This document shows, piece by piece, positions 44,421-53,973 of a stretch of DNA of 64,000 nt (the first letter of the stretch is position 1; each line of letters starts with the position of its first letter). This DNA is from JADFQT01 sp965216025 (GTDB taxonomy: Bacteria; Chloroflexota; Dehalococcoidia; Lucifugimonadales; UBA3495), in contig CBDCEX010000011.1 in the NCBI GenBank assembly GCA_965216025.1, positions 124,001-188,000 on the forward strand, in the 5' to 3' direction. The translations under genes were made by a program, and so were the position numbers. Under the pieces are notes generated by a model. It was not told the DNA's origin, did not search any database, and saw nothing but the letters and a program-made list of their open reading frames with translations.

Positions 44421-46327
44421 CTAGAGGATCGGCCGAAAAGTACCCTGATCCAGGCTGTTCCGATATAATTGTCAGGATAATTTAATGGGCGGGGGAGGCA
44501 GGGGATGCTGGGAAAGCGCTCGAAACAGCTAGGGCTCCGGGAAGCGAACCATCTGTATCTGGACTATGTAGGTAAGGGCTCCTTCTACGGCTTCCTGGCC
44601 TCCATGCGGGGACAGCTATTTCGAGACGAAGATTTCGCCGATCTCTATTGCCCGAACAACGGCCGGGACAGCGTGCCTCCCAGTCTGGTGGCCACCGCGT
44701 TGTTGCTGCAAGCCTACGACAAAGTGAGCGACCTGGAAGCCAAGCAGAGGGCGGATTTCGACATCCGGTGGAAGGTGGCGTTGGGGATCGAGGTGGAGGA
44801 CCGTCCCTTTGCCAAGAGCACCCTGCAACTGTTTCGAGCCCAGCTGATCCTCCACGACCGGGTGCGAGCCGTCTTTCAGCGCAGCCTCCAATTCGCCCGG
44901 CAGACCGGCTGCCTGAAAGGACGGCGGATGAAGGTAGCGGTGGACACCACCTACATTCTGGGCCGAGGAGCGGTCAAGGACACTTACAACCTGCTGGCCG
45001 ACGGCATCGTCCAGGTGGTCCGGGCACTGGCCCAACTGGATGGGACCCGGGCCGAGGAGTGGGCCTTGAGACACGGCCTGGCGCTCTACTTTGGCTCCAG
45101 TGTGAAGGGAGAGGCGGGGATTGACTGGGACAACAAGAAAGAGCGGCAAGCCTTACTGCAGAAGATAGTAGCCGATGCCGATGGGGTATTGGAATTGGCC
45201 CGTCAGGCCCAAGGGAGATTTCCCGCAGATAGTCCTGAGCGTCAGGCTATTGGAGAAGCAGCGGAACTCTTGGGGCAACTGTTACTGCAGGATGTGGAAC
45301 GGCAGGAGGATGGTCCGGTCCGGAAGGATGGCGTAAGCCGGGACCGGGTCCCTTCGGTGCACGACCCGGAGATGCGCCACGGGCGCAAAAGCAGCAGCAA
45401 ACGCTTCGACGGACATAAGGCTGCCGTGGTGGTGGATACCGATTCCCAACTGGTGACCGCGGTAGACATTCTGCCCGGCAATGCCGGTGACAACACCGGA
45501 GTCCTGGAACTGGTGGAGCAGAGTGAAGAGAACACGGGCATAGCGGTGGAGGAGACCATTGGGGATGCGGCCTATGGGGATGGCGGGACGCGGCAGGCCT
45601 TTGCCGATGCCGGTCGGACGCTAATAGCCAAGGTGCCGGGTCGTCCCAGAAAAGACCACTTCCCCAAGGAGGACTTCCAGATCGACCTGGCGGCCGGCGT
45701 CTGCACCTGCCCGGCCGGGCAGGTCACCCACACCCTACGCACCATGGGTACCCGGACCAACCGGTTGGGCCAGACCTACCCGGTCCAGAGTTTTCAATTC
45801 GACCCGAAGGTCTGTGGCGCATGTGCCCCCTGCGGTCCCAGTGCGTGGCGGCTGGAGAGGGCAAAGGCCGCACGGTGACACTCCATCCTCAAGAGGCGCT
45901 CCTGCAACAAGCCCGGGCCTTCCAGAAAAGTGAGGACTTCGCCGAATACCGTGGCCGGCGGCAGGTGGTCGAGCATCGCCTGGCGCGGCTGGTCCAACTG
46001 GGAGTCCGCCAATCTCGCTACTTTGGCCGGGCCAAGACCCTCTTTCAGCTACTTCTGGCCGCCACGGTGGCCAACCTGACCCTGGTGGCTACCAAGACTG
46101 GGATGATGTCCCAGGGTCCAGGCTCCTCCCCCAATAAACCAGAGAATAGACCGGACCGGCCCGCCGCTGGAGCCTGCCCTGAGTTCGCCACCGGGTCGCC
46201 CATCGTTACCGCCCAATTCATATTGGTCGCTGCCAGCTGGGCCGCCCTTAGTCTCAGACCTGGCCCAGTCCGCTGGTTAACCTCCGCCTCATCTCGTCAC
46301 AGCAGGGCTTTTCAGCCGGGTTTCTAG
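44421..46327 (+). mobile_element. IS1182-family insertion sequence, copy 2
   Basis: Ends and flanks match copy 1: CTAG at 44421-44424 and 46324-46327, with AGGATCGGCCGAAAAG at the left and inverted AAACCCGGCTGAAAAG at the right. It lies opposite in orientation to copy 1, about 22 kb away, and is therefore a substrate for inversion of the intervening region. Confidence 0.85.
44505..46327 (+). pseudogene. IS1182 transposase, copy 2, 2-bp frameshift
   Basis: The first frame (44505-45878) carries the DUF772 region and first two catalytic Asp. It then shifts at 45822-45825, where TG is duplicated (CATGTGCC against copy 1 TATGCC), and ends within about 20 codons. The second frame (to 46327) carries CPLRSQC, RRQVVEHRLARL with the Glu and the C-terminus. 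Removing one TG restores a 606-residue-type protein. The element may move only with transposase from copy 1. Confidence 0.9.
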
Positions 46328-46439
46328 GGTTTAATCCCTTCGGAACCTACGGCCCCCAAGTTATAGCAGCGCCCGCCGGAAGCTAAAACGCTCTCGCTGA
46401 AATGCCTTCAATTTCGACAAAATAAAGGAGCCCTGCCCT

Positions 46440-47288
46440 ATGCCCCCTACGACCAATGACCTCCCGAAAAATGACCTCTCGGGCCTCCCGGTGCTGGCCG
46501 CCTTCGCCCATCCGGACGACGAAGGCTTTGGCGTTGGCGGTACCCTGGCCATGCTGGCCAGCCGGGGTGCCCGTATCACCCTGGTGTGCGCCACCAACGG
46601 CGACGTGGGCGAGATCAGCGATCCGGCGCTGGCGACCCCGGAAAACCTGGCCCAAGTTCGGCAGGAGGAGCTGCGGCAAGCCATGACGGTAACCGGTATC
46701 TCGGACGTCAGGTTCTTAAATTACCGGGATTCCGGCATGGACGGCACGACGGATAACTCCCACCCGGCGTCTCTGAACCAGGCCCCCGCCGGGCAGGTAA
46801 GCGCCCGGCTGGCCGAAATCATTGAAGAGGTGCGGCCCCGCCTGGTCCTGACCCACGACCCCACCGGAGGCTACGGGCATCCCGATCACCGAGCCATCCA
46901 TCGCCACACTACTCAGGCTTTCAACCAAACTGTCAACCAGACCGGGGGCGCTGGCAATGAATTCCTTTACTACGTCTGTTTTCCCCGCAGCAACTTTCGG
47001 CGCATGTGGCAGCAGATGAAGGACATGGGCATTGAGCCTCCCTTTGCCAGCCTGGAAGTGGAAAAGATCGGCTCTCCCGATGAGGCGGTGACCACGGTTC
47101 GCGATGTTACCGAGTATGTGGATATCAAGATCGCTTCCCTGGACTGCCACCGAACGCAGATGAGCCCCAACGGTCCCTTCGCTAAGCTGCCCAAGCCCAT
47201 GCTGCGGGAGATCATGAGCACCGAATATTTTACGCTGGCCCAGCCCGAGCACGCCGGTCCAGACTCGGACCTGCTCGCAGGGCTGTGA
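46440..47288 (+). CDS. PIG-L family deacetylase
   Basis: The protein has 282 residues, ATG after AAAGGAG. LmbE/PIG-L zinc hydrolase motifs are complete: AHPDDE (residues about 22-27, two zinc ligands plus catalytic Asp), GYGHPDHRAIH with the third ligand region, and LDCHRTQMS near the C-terminus. Family members remove acetyl groups from GlcNAc-type sugars (MshB, BshB) or related amides. The gene lies between hyuA and hyuB. No mycothiol or bacillithiol partner is present, so the substrate is not assigned. Confidence 0.9.
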   Translation: MPPTTNDLPKNDLSGLPVLAAFAHPDDEGFGVGGTLAMLASRGARITLVCATNGDVGEISDPALATPENLAQVRQEELRQAMTVTGISDVRFLNYRDSGMDGTTDNSHPASLNQAPAGQVSARLAEIIEEVRPRLVLTHDPTGGYGHPDHRAIHRHTTQAFNQTVNQTGGAGNEFLYYVCFPRSNFRRMWQQMKDMGIEPPFASLEVEKIGSPDEAVTTVRDVTEYVDIKIASLDCHRTQMSPNGPFAKLPKPMLREIMSTEYFTLAQPEHAGPDSDLLAGL

Positions 47289-47365
47289 ATACTTGTTTCC
47301 AAATTCTTGTGGCCTGCATATTTTTGTTATCCACTGTCGAAGAAATTATTAAACTTGTGAGATCC

Positions 47366-47411
47366 AAATCCCCCTATATCCCCCTTTGCAAAGGGGGATA
47401 TAGGGGGATTT
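47366..47411. repeat. 46-bp perfect palindrome
   Basis: The 23 bases from 47366 (AAATCCCCCTATATCCCCC then TTTG) are exactly complementary to those ending at 47411. It lies in the 200-nt gap between the PIG-L and hyuB genes. A shorter relative (ATCCCCCTTTGCAAAGGGGG core) lies at 55924-55953. With no loop it can extrude as a cruciform or act as a transcript hairpin. Confidence 0.9.
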
Positions 47412-47488
47412 CCCCGAACGTTGGCCGCTCCAACCGTTTTTGGCTGCTTGTTCAAGATTCAGTAAACCACCAACCGGGGAGGTAGCAA

Positions 47489-49135
47489 TTGGCTGTCGAC
47501 GCCATCAGCCTGGAAGTTTTTAAGAATTTATTCGTCTCGGTGTCGGAGGAGATGGGAGTGGCCCTGCAACGGACCTCCTACTCCCCCAACATCAAAGAGA
47601 GACGGGATTACTCCTGTGCGCTGTTCGACCCGGCCGGCCAGATGGTGGCTCAGGCCGCCCATCAGCCGGTGCACTTGGGCGCCATGCCCGCCTCGGTACG
47701 GGCCGCGCTGGACACCTTCCCCCATGACTTGCGTCCCGGAGACATGGTTATTCTCAACGACCCCTATTTGGGGGGGACTCATCTGCCCGACATCACTCTG
47801 GTCGCGCCCGTGTACATTGATGTGACCCCGGAAGTTGCTCCGGAGGTGACACCGCAAAAGACCCAGGGCAAAGAATTGGTGGGGTTCGTTTCGAATCGAG
47901 GCCATCACGCCGACGTGGGCGGCATGACCCCGGGCTCGCTGCCCCTGTCCACCGAGCTTTACCAGGAGGGGTTGATAATTCCCCCGGTGAAACTGGCCCG
48001 CGGCGGACGCATCAACCAAGAAGTGGTACAGCTTATCTGCCGGAACTCCCGCACTCCGGAGGAACGCAAGGGAGACCTGGCCGCTCAAGTCGCCTCGATA
48101 CGGGTTGGAGAGCGGCGGCTGCAGGAAATAACCCAGCGGTATGGAATCGCTGAAACCCATGAGCACATGGCGGCACTGCTGGACTATTCCGAGCGGGTAA
48201 CCCGACGTGCGATCCGCGACATCCCTAACGGCGTCTATCGGGTGCTGGATTACATGGATGACGACGGTCTGACCGAGCAGCCGGTCCCCATCCGGGTCGC
48301 CATCACCGTCGCCGATGACCACCTGACCGTGGATTTCACCGGCACCTCTCCCCAGCGCCCCGGCTGCATCAACGCGCCGCAGGCGGTGACTGTTTCGGCC
48401 TGTCTGTACGTGGTCCGTTGCGTAGTGGGGGACGAAGCGCCGGCCAATCAGGGCTGCCTGCGGCCGGTGGAAATCATTACGCCTCGGGGCACGCTGGTAA
48501 ATCCGGAACCGCAAAGGGGCGTGGCCGGCGGCAATGTGGAGACGTCTCAACGCATCACCGACGTGCTGCTGGCCGCGCTCGCCCAGGCCTTGCCCAACCT
48601 GATACCGGCCGCCAGCCAGGGAACCATGAACAATCTGCTGATCGGCGGGCACGACCTCAATCGGGACAAACCCTTTGTCTATTACGAGACCATCGGCGGG
48701 GGCATGGGCGCCCGGCCCACCCAGGACGGCATTTCCGGCATCCACACCCACATGACCAACACGCTGAACACACCCATCGAAGCCCTCGAGTTCGCCTTCC
48801 CCTTGCGGATGAAGCGATACGCGTTACGCCGCGGCACCGGCGGCGCCGGCAAGTTCTCCGGCGGGGACGGCATAGTGCGCGATGTGGAGTTCCTGGCTCC
48901 GGCCCGGGTCACGATTCTATCGGAGCGCCGAAAATTCCCTCCCCAGGGCTTCCACGGGGGGCACCACGGGCAGCCGGGAGAGAATGTCTTGCTGCGAGGC
49001 GGATTTGAAGAAGTACACCTGGCGGGCAAAGAAACCCTGGACGTAGAGGCCGGAGATGTGCTCAGTCTGCGTACACCAGGGGGAGGTGGTTGGGGTAAGC
49101 CGGAGGACCGGGATGATTCCGGAGCACCGGAATAG
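47489..49135 (+). CDS. hyuB: Hydantoinase/oxoprolinase subunit B
   Basis: The protein has 548 residues from a TTG at 47489, preceded by GGGGAGG at about 7 nt. Family blocks: SPNIKERRDYSCALFD, AAHQPVHLGAMPASVRAAL, LNDPYLGGTHLPDITLV, FVSNRGHHADVGGMTPGSLP, GNVETSQRITDVLL and RRGTGGAGKFSGGDG. HyuB acts with HyuA in ATP-dependent cleavage of hydantoin, 5-oxoproline or similar rings in the cytoplasm. The C-terminal LRTPGGGGWGKPED is the family ending. Length is normal. Confidence 0.9.
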   Translation: MAVDAISLEVFKNLFVSVSEEMGVALQRTSYSPNIKERRDYSCALFDPAGQMVAQAAHQPVHLGAMPASVRAALDTFPHDLRPGDMVILNDPYLGGTHLPDITLVAPVYIDVTPEVAPEVTPQKTQGKELVGFVSNRGHHADVGGMTPGSLPLSTELYQEGLIIPPVKLARGGRINQEVVQLICRNSRTPEERKGDLAAQVASIRVGERRLQEITQRYGIAETHEHMAALLDYSERVTRRAIRDIPNGVYRVLDYMDDDGLTEQPVPIRVAITVADDHLTVDFTGTSPQRPGCINAPQAVTVSACLYVVRCVVGDEAPANQGCLRPVEIITPRGTLVNPEPQRGVAGGNVETSQRITDVLLAALAQALPNLIPAASQGTMNNLLIGGHDLNRDKPFVYYETIGGGMGARPTQDGISGIHTHMTNTLNTPIEALEFAFPLRMKRYALRRGTGGAGKFSGGDGIVRDVEFLAPARVTILSERRKFPPQGFHGGHHGQPGENVLLRGGFEEVHLAGKETLDVEAGDVLSLRTPGGGGWGKPEDRDDSGAPE

Positions 49136-49402
49136 ACGGCTGGCTGAATGGGCTTGAGCCGAAAATCCCTTCTAGCACTCAGCCCTGGCGTTCTGCGAAC
49201 CGTAAGGCATCTTGGTACGAAAACTCCCGTCCAGGTAGCGCAGTTCATCACTTGCTGGTATTATGTTGATCGAGCGGAGCTCCATCAGGTACCGAGAGTG
49301 GTGCCAAGGGACCGAAATTGTCGTATAATAGTGCGGCAATTCCCAGGACTGTCGGCGGATTAAGCCCTGACCCGGCAAGACCAAGTTGAGGAGGAGATAG
49401 AT

Positions 49403-49681
49403 ATGCCGACCATGTATGCCCGATGCGACAACTTTATGTCGGGAGCCACCAGCAGTGCGGGCGTAAACTGCAAGTTCATGGCGATTGGGGAGTCGGAAGA
49501 CGACGTCTATGAAAAAGTGATCGCCCACTTGACCGAATCCCATTTGGAGAAATTTTTGACGCCTTCCGGGGCGCAAGCATCTCCGCGAGAGTTGGAAAAT
49601 ACCATAAAGCGCTGCATATTCACCAAGGGAACCAAGAATATTCACAACCGGGGGCCGGACGCGGAGGCTAATCACACTTAG
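49403..49681 (+). CDS. Small DUF1059-like protein
   Basis: The protein has 92 residues, ATG after GAGGAGGAG. The stretch VNCKFMAIGESEDDVYEKVIAHLTESH resembles DUF1059 proteins, which have a C-x-F-x-A-x-G-x-x-x-x-E core followed by a helix ending in His. Cys8 and Cys23 might pair or bind metal. The gene has its own terminator downstream. Function unknown. Confidence 0.65.
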   Translation: MPTMYARCDNFMSGATSSAGVNCKFMAIGESEDDVYEKVIAHLTESHLEKFLTPSGAQASPRELENTIKRCIFTKGTKNIHNRGPDAEANHT

Positions 49682-49796
49682 CCGTTACAGCCCAGGCTGG
49701 TTTAGGCGCTTCAGGACATAAAGGTCCGAGCGCCCATCATCCGCTGTCCCAAAGCATGCTTGGGCGGTGACAAGTGCCTAACGCCCCACGATAATT

Positions 49797-49828
49797 AAAA
49801 TGCCCCGGCCTCACGGCCGGGGCATTTT
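49797..49828 (+). terminator. Rho-independent terminator
   Basis: AAAATGCCCCGGCC (49797-49810) pairs perfectly with 49815-49828 around a TCAC loop and ends in TTTT. It serves the small gene at 49403 and could also work for minus-strand transcripts arriving from the IS66 remnant. Confidence 0.85.
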
Positions 49829-50032
49829 GCGCTCAAATCGGAGGCTTCTTCGTTGCGGCAGCCTCTATACCAAGCAGCTGCGCCAGCATAATTTGGCTCA
49901 AGCGGCCTTTTCCCAATTCTCCGCCGGCTGGGGTTGTACTGCATCCACGCCTCTATGCTTGCCGCACTGTTGCCTGAGCGTGGTCGCCACCTGACCAGCC
50001 TTACTGCGGATTGCCTTCCGAGTCGAAACTGT

Positions 50033-51108
50033 TCAGAGTTGAGGGGAAGTGAGCAACCGGCGGCATTCCAGGAGGGGATTGAGACCTCTGGCCCGCCAGG
50101 TGCCAAAGAGGGATGCCAAGGTCATCTTGCTGTCGGTGCCCTGCCCTGAGCGGGTGCCGCCGCTGATCTTGCGACTGGTTACCAGATGCCGCAGGCTCCG
50201 CTCGGCGGCGTTGTTGTCTGAGGGCACGGCTGGGTCCGACACGAAGACAAACAGTTCCTTGATGAACCGTTCCATGCGCCGGCAGAGCTTGGCCTGAACC
50301 GCCAGGGGATCTTTAAGGAAAGGCCGTGCCAAGACCATTAGTTTCTCCTCCAGCATTAGCTGGGTGCGATGGCCTGGCTGGGCTCGGGGAAGGACCGCGG
50401 CCTTGGCCTCCGTGTAGACCTGGTGAACCGCCTCGGCCCACTGAGCCAGCCCAGCGTCTTCTGGGTACAACCCTTTCAGGTCATGGATATCCCGCAGCAG
50501 ATGAGCCCAGCACCGTTGCTTCAGGCCCGGGTAGTGGTTATAGGCGGCGTAGAAATCACTGACCAACACTCCGCTGAAGGAGGAATCCAGCACCTCATCC
50601 ACCACCCCCTTATCCCGACCCCGACGCAGGAAGTATCGTTCGCTGGGAGTGCTGAAGGTCCAAACATAGCCGTTGCTCCCGTCCTGGCGCCAGCCGGTTT
50701 CGTCGCCCTGCACCACGGGACTGGCGCGGACTTGCTCGAGCACCTCTCGCACCGCCGTCTCAGCCTGACGGGCTACTCCATGGACGGCCTGGACGATGGC
50801 ACCAACACTCAGGTGCAACTGATGGACGGTCTCCAGGTACCATTGGATGATTCTTATGGGCAACCGTCCCTCCTCCCGCAGGGTCACCATCAGGCTTACC
50901 AGATTGACCCCCAGGCGCTGCTGGCCCAGAACCACCCCCTGCAGGGCCTCTTTGGGCAGCCGGCGCCGCTGGCATACCGGACAGATGCGGGCTACCAGGG
51001 CGTGCTCGGTCACTTCTACCGGAGCCACCGGTAGCTCAATGACTTCCCGAGTTCGCTGTACCCATCCGCCGTTCAGGTGAGTCCCGCAGTCGGGACAGAC
51101 CGCCACGG
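50033..51108 (-). pseudogene. IS66-family transposase, 5'-truncated and fused to ISAs1
   Basis: From about 51108 the minus frame reads the IS66 zinc-finger (VCPDCGTHL and ICPVCQRRRLPKEAL), then the DDE core: SPVVQGDETGWRQDGSNGYVW with the first Asp, VLVSDFYAAYNHYPGLKQRCWAHLLRD with the second, and PSDNNAAERSLRHLV with the Glu. IS66 TnpC is normally about 500 residues; the N-terminal helix region is missing, replaced by 55-60 residues of ISAs1. The frame is open as one chimeric ORF from 51268 to 50033. No IS66 TnpA/TnpB accessory genes are present. Confidence 0.82.
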
Positions 51109-52005
51109 CATGCTCCACCCGCCGGGTAGGAGTCATGCGCTGGCGCTCTAGCCGACACACCTGTTGCAGATGCGGCCACGCTTCCCCGACCGTCCCAGCG
51201 CTGCCCACGTAGCCATTTAGCTCTGGGTCGGCCAAGGCCCCACAACTCTCGCCGCTCCAGCCGCCCATGACGCCGCTTTACTGGAGCATCGGCCCAGACC
51301 GTCAGCTTGGCCCCGCGTGCTCGCCACTCCGCTGCCAGCCAGGGAGGTACGGTTGGCCCACCAGCCCGCTCAGTTCCTAGCAGGGGAAAAAGCCACCTCC
51401 AGGTCTCGGCGCAAGGTGGGCTGATTCTCTTTAACTGGCAGCAGATACTCTCCGCCGCCTGCCACAATCTGCTCACAGACTTTCCGTTGGGTCAGTAAGG
51501 CATCAGCCACTACTACCCGACCCTTCAGGGGTACCTGGCCCAATACTTCTTTGACCGCCGCCAATTCTTCCCCTTTGCCCGGCGCAGCTACCTGCGCCAG
51601 CACTGCCCCAGCGCGGCTAGCGTAGGCCGACACCAGATGGACCCCGGGTATCTCTTGGCCGTGGACCCCTCGCAAGGTTTTCCCGTCCAGGGACAGGGGG
51701 TCATCCGCCTCTACCCCGCTATTTGCCAGCCAGTTGCCGACTTCTGCCTCAAAGGCCGCCACGTCCAGGCCCTTGAACACCCGGTGGAGGGTGGCCACGC
51801 AGGGTGTCTTCTCCTGGCTGAACCCCAAAAGCTGCGCCGTAGCACCCCCTTGGTCCCGCCCCCATTGAGCTATGGCGTATAAGCTGCGGGCGCCGCACAG
51901 CATGGCACAGGTGGCCAAGGCCAGGATCGCCCCCAAAGAGTGGCGTCGCCCTTGGCTACTCCGGAAGTCAGGCACCAAATCCAGCGCTTCTCTCAAAGTC
52001 ATCAT
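51109..52005 (-). pseudogene. ISAs1-family transposase, frameshifted and 3'-truncated
   Basis: The start (MMTLREALDLVPDFRSSQGR) and LSLDGKTLRGVHGQE, with the first catalytic Asp, are typical ISAs1, as is VVVADALLTQRKVCEQIV with the second. The frame stops at 51370 after an apparent 4-bp insertion; dropping AGCG gives SPARNWAGGPTVPPW. A second shift from one extra G near 51240 leads to ALADPELNGYVGSAGTVGEAW in the frame that later runs into IS66. The C-terminal Glu region is gone. The junction with IS66 is near 51105-51110. Confidence 0.8.
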
Positions 52006-52159
52006 CCTCCCCTCCCGCTTAAACTGGTAATAATTTTATACTATTTTGAGAAAATGAAAAGGCCCTGCGGCTCGAGCCGGCTGATTTGCATTCAATATCC
52101 TATCAAGTATACTGGTCCTTGCTTTGGACACTACCACTCCGGTCAGCGCAGCATTCTCG

Positions 52160-53131
52160 ATGGTCTTGAGGAAACTTCCCGCGCTCGGCTCTGCAATGGG
52201 TAAACCAGCGCCAGGTATTCTTCTGGCCATGCTGCCGGCCATGTTGCTAGCACCAGTGTTAGCCGGCTGCACCCCCAGCTCAGGTCCCCAGCCGGGAGGA
52301 CCGGCATCGGCGAGGCAGACCTTGGTGGTGCTGGCGGCATCCTCGCTCACCGAGGTTTTCCAGCAGCTGGGCGAGGAGTTCCGCCGGGCCAATCCGAACG
52401 TCAGGTTAATCTTTAATTTCGCCGGAAGCCAGCTGCTTCGCGCCCAACTGGAGTTGGGAGCGCAAGCCGACATTTTCGCCTCAGCCGACTGGCAGCAGAT
52501 GATCTCCCTGGCCGACCAGGGATTGCTGTTAGATGAACCGAGCAGCTTCGCCAGCAATAGGCTGGCCCTCATTAGCCCGCTCTCTATTAGAAAAGGCGGC
52601 GGAAAGGATGGAGGGCCCCCGGTTACCCGCCTGGAGGACCTGTTAGACCCGGAAGTTAAGCTGGTGCTGGCTATGGCGGCGGTGCCGGCGGGCAATTACT
52701 CGCGGAGGGTGCTGGAGCTGGCGGAAACCAAAGGTAGCATGGAGGCAGGATTCGCCGAGAGAGTCCTCGCTAATCTGGTTTCCGAAGAGGCTAACGTCCG
52801 TAGCGTCGCCCAAAAGGTGGCGTTGGGGGAGGCCGACGCCGGACTGGTTTATTTGACCGACGCCCGCTCGGTGGGAATCAGCTCCCGGGTAGCCGTGATC
52901 CCTATACCAGACCAATGGAACCCCTCCGCCAGTTATCCGGTGGCTGTACTTCATGATGCGAAGCAGCCCGTGCTGGCTCGACAGTTTGTTCAATTCCTCC
53001 ATGCCAAAGTGGCCCAGGACGTGCTACGGCAACATGGCTTCGGTCCGGCCGAATCTTCCCCGGTAACCGTATCAGCGGGGACTGTATCAGCGGGAACCGC
53101 ATCAGCAACCGGTGCCCAAAACCCAAGGTGA
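52160..53131 (+). CDS. modA: Molybdate ABC transporter substrate-binding lipoprotein
   Basis: The frame has 323 residues from the ATG at 52160; an ATG at 52196 is a credible alternative as neither has a clear ribosome site. The lipobox LAPVLAGC places it on the outer face of the membrane. The mature part has the ModA fold: LVVLAASSLTEVFQQLGEEF, FNFAGSQLLRAQLELGAQADIFASAD (oxyanion-binding Ser residues), LAMAAVPAGNYSRRVLE and GEADAGLVYLTDA. Its C-terminus has a short VSAGTVSAGTAS repeat. Its stop overlaps modB. Tungstate instead of molybdate is possible. Confidence 0.88.
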   Translation: MVLRKLPALGSAMGKPAPGILLAMLPAMLLAPVLAGCTPSSGPQPGGPASARQTLVVLAASSLTEVFQQLGEEFRRANPNVRLIFNFAGSQLLRAQLELGAQADIFASADWQQMISLADQGLLLDEPSSFASNRLALISPLSIRKGGGKDGGPPVTRLEDLLDPEVKLVLAMAAVPAGNYSRRVLELAETKGSMEAGFAERVLANLVSEEANVRSVAQKVALGEADAGLVYLTDARSVGISSRVAVIPIPDQWNPSASYPVAVLHDAKQPVLARQFVQFLHAKVAQDVLRQHGFGPAESSPVTVSAGTVSAGTASATGAQNPR

Positions 53132-53973
53132 ATCGCAAGCCTAGAGCCATAGCCCATCTTCCCCAACAGCTAGGTATCGGCCCCTGGCGCTCCGCTGGAT
53201 GGTCGACTTCTGCCATTTATTTGGTATTTATCGGTCTCCCGCTAGTGGCCTTGCTGGTGCGTGCCGCTCAGCAGGAGAGCTTTCTGGCCAGCCTGACCAG
53301 CCCCCTTGCCTGGCAAGCCTTGCGCCTCTCTCTGTTCACCAGCGCTCTTAGTATGGCGATAGTGGTTCTGGTCGGCACTCCCTTTGCCCACTGGCTGGCG
53401 CGGAGTAACTCCCTCCCCTTGAGGGTAGTGGACAGTCTGGTGGAGTTGCCTATCGTCCTGCCTCCAGTGGTTGCCGGGGTGGCCATGTTGATGGCGTTCG
53501 GACGTCAAGGACTGCTGGGACCGGCACTGAGCAGCGTGGGGATTTCCCTTCCCTTCACCACCGCGGCGGTCATTTTCGCCCAGATATTTGTTGCGGCTCC
53601 CTTCTATATCCGTTCGGCCAAGCTGGGGTTCCAGTCGGTTCCCTTAGGCTATCAAGAGGTTTCCCAGACCCTGGGAGTGGCGCCCTGGAATACCTTTTGG
53701 CGACTTTCGCTGCCACTAGCCAGGCCATCATTGCTAACCGGCTTGACGCTAGCCTGGGCCCGCGCCATCTCTGAATTCGGCGCTACTATCATGTTCGCCG
53801 GCAATTTTATAGGGCAAACTCAGACTTTGCCGCTGGCAATTTATGCCGAAATGAACAGCGGCCGGCTCCTGGAAACGGCCCTCGCGTTGTCGGTACTGCT
53901 GCTGCTGGGGGCGATGTTGGTCCTGATAGTGTTGGGGCTTGTCAGCCGGCCCCGCTGGCAGGAACGGGTATGA
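53128..53973 (+). CDS. modB: Molybdate ABC transporter permease
   Basis: The protein has 281 residues from a GTG that overlaps the modA stop (GTGA). About six hydrophobic segments are present, with the cytoplasmic EAA-type loop EVSQTLGVAPWNTFWRLSLP that docks to ModC. FGATIMFAGNFIGQTQTLPLAIYAEM is the typical ModB C-terminal block. Confidence 0.92.
   Translation: MNRKPRAIAHLPQQLGIGPWRSAGWSTSAIYLVFIGLPLVALLVRAAQQESFLASLTSPLAWQALRLSLFTSALSMAIVVLVGTPFAHWLARSNSLPLRVVDSLVELPIVLPPVVAGVAMLMAFGRQGLLGPALSSVGISLPFTTAAVIFAQIFVAAPFYIRSAKLGFQSVPLGYQEVSQTLGVAPWNTFWRLSLPLARPSLLTGLTLAWARAISEFGATIMFAGNFIGQTQTLPLAIYAEMNSGRLLETALALSVLLLLGAMLVLIVLGLVSRPRWQERV

Noticed and set aside
52124..52160. Upstream TTG start for modA
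   Set aside because: No ribosome site and the extension would place charged residues before the signal peptide without need.
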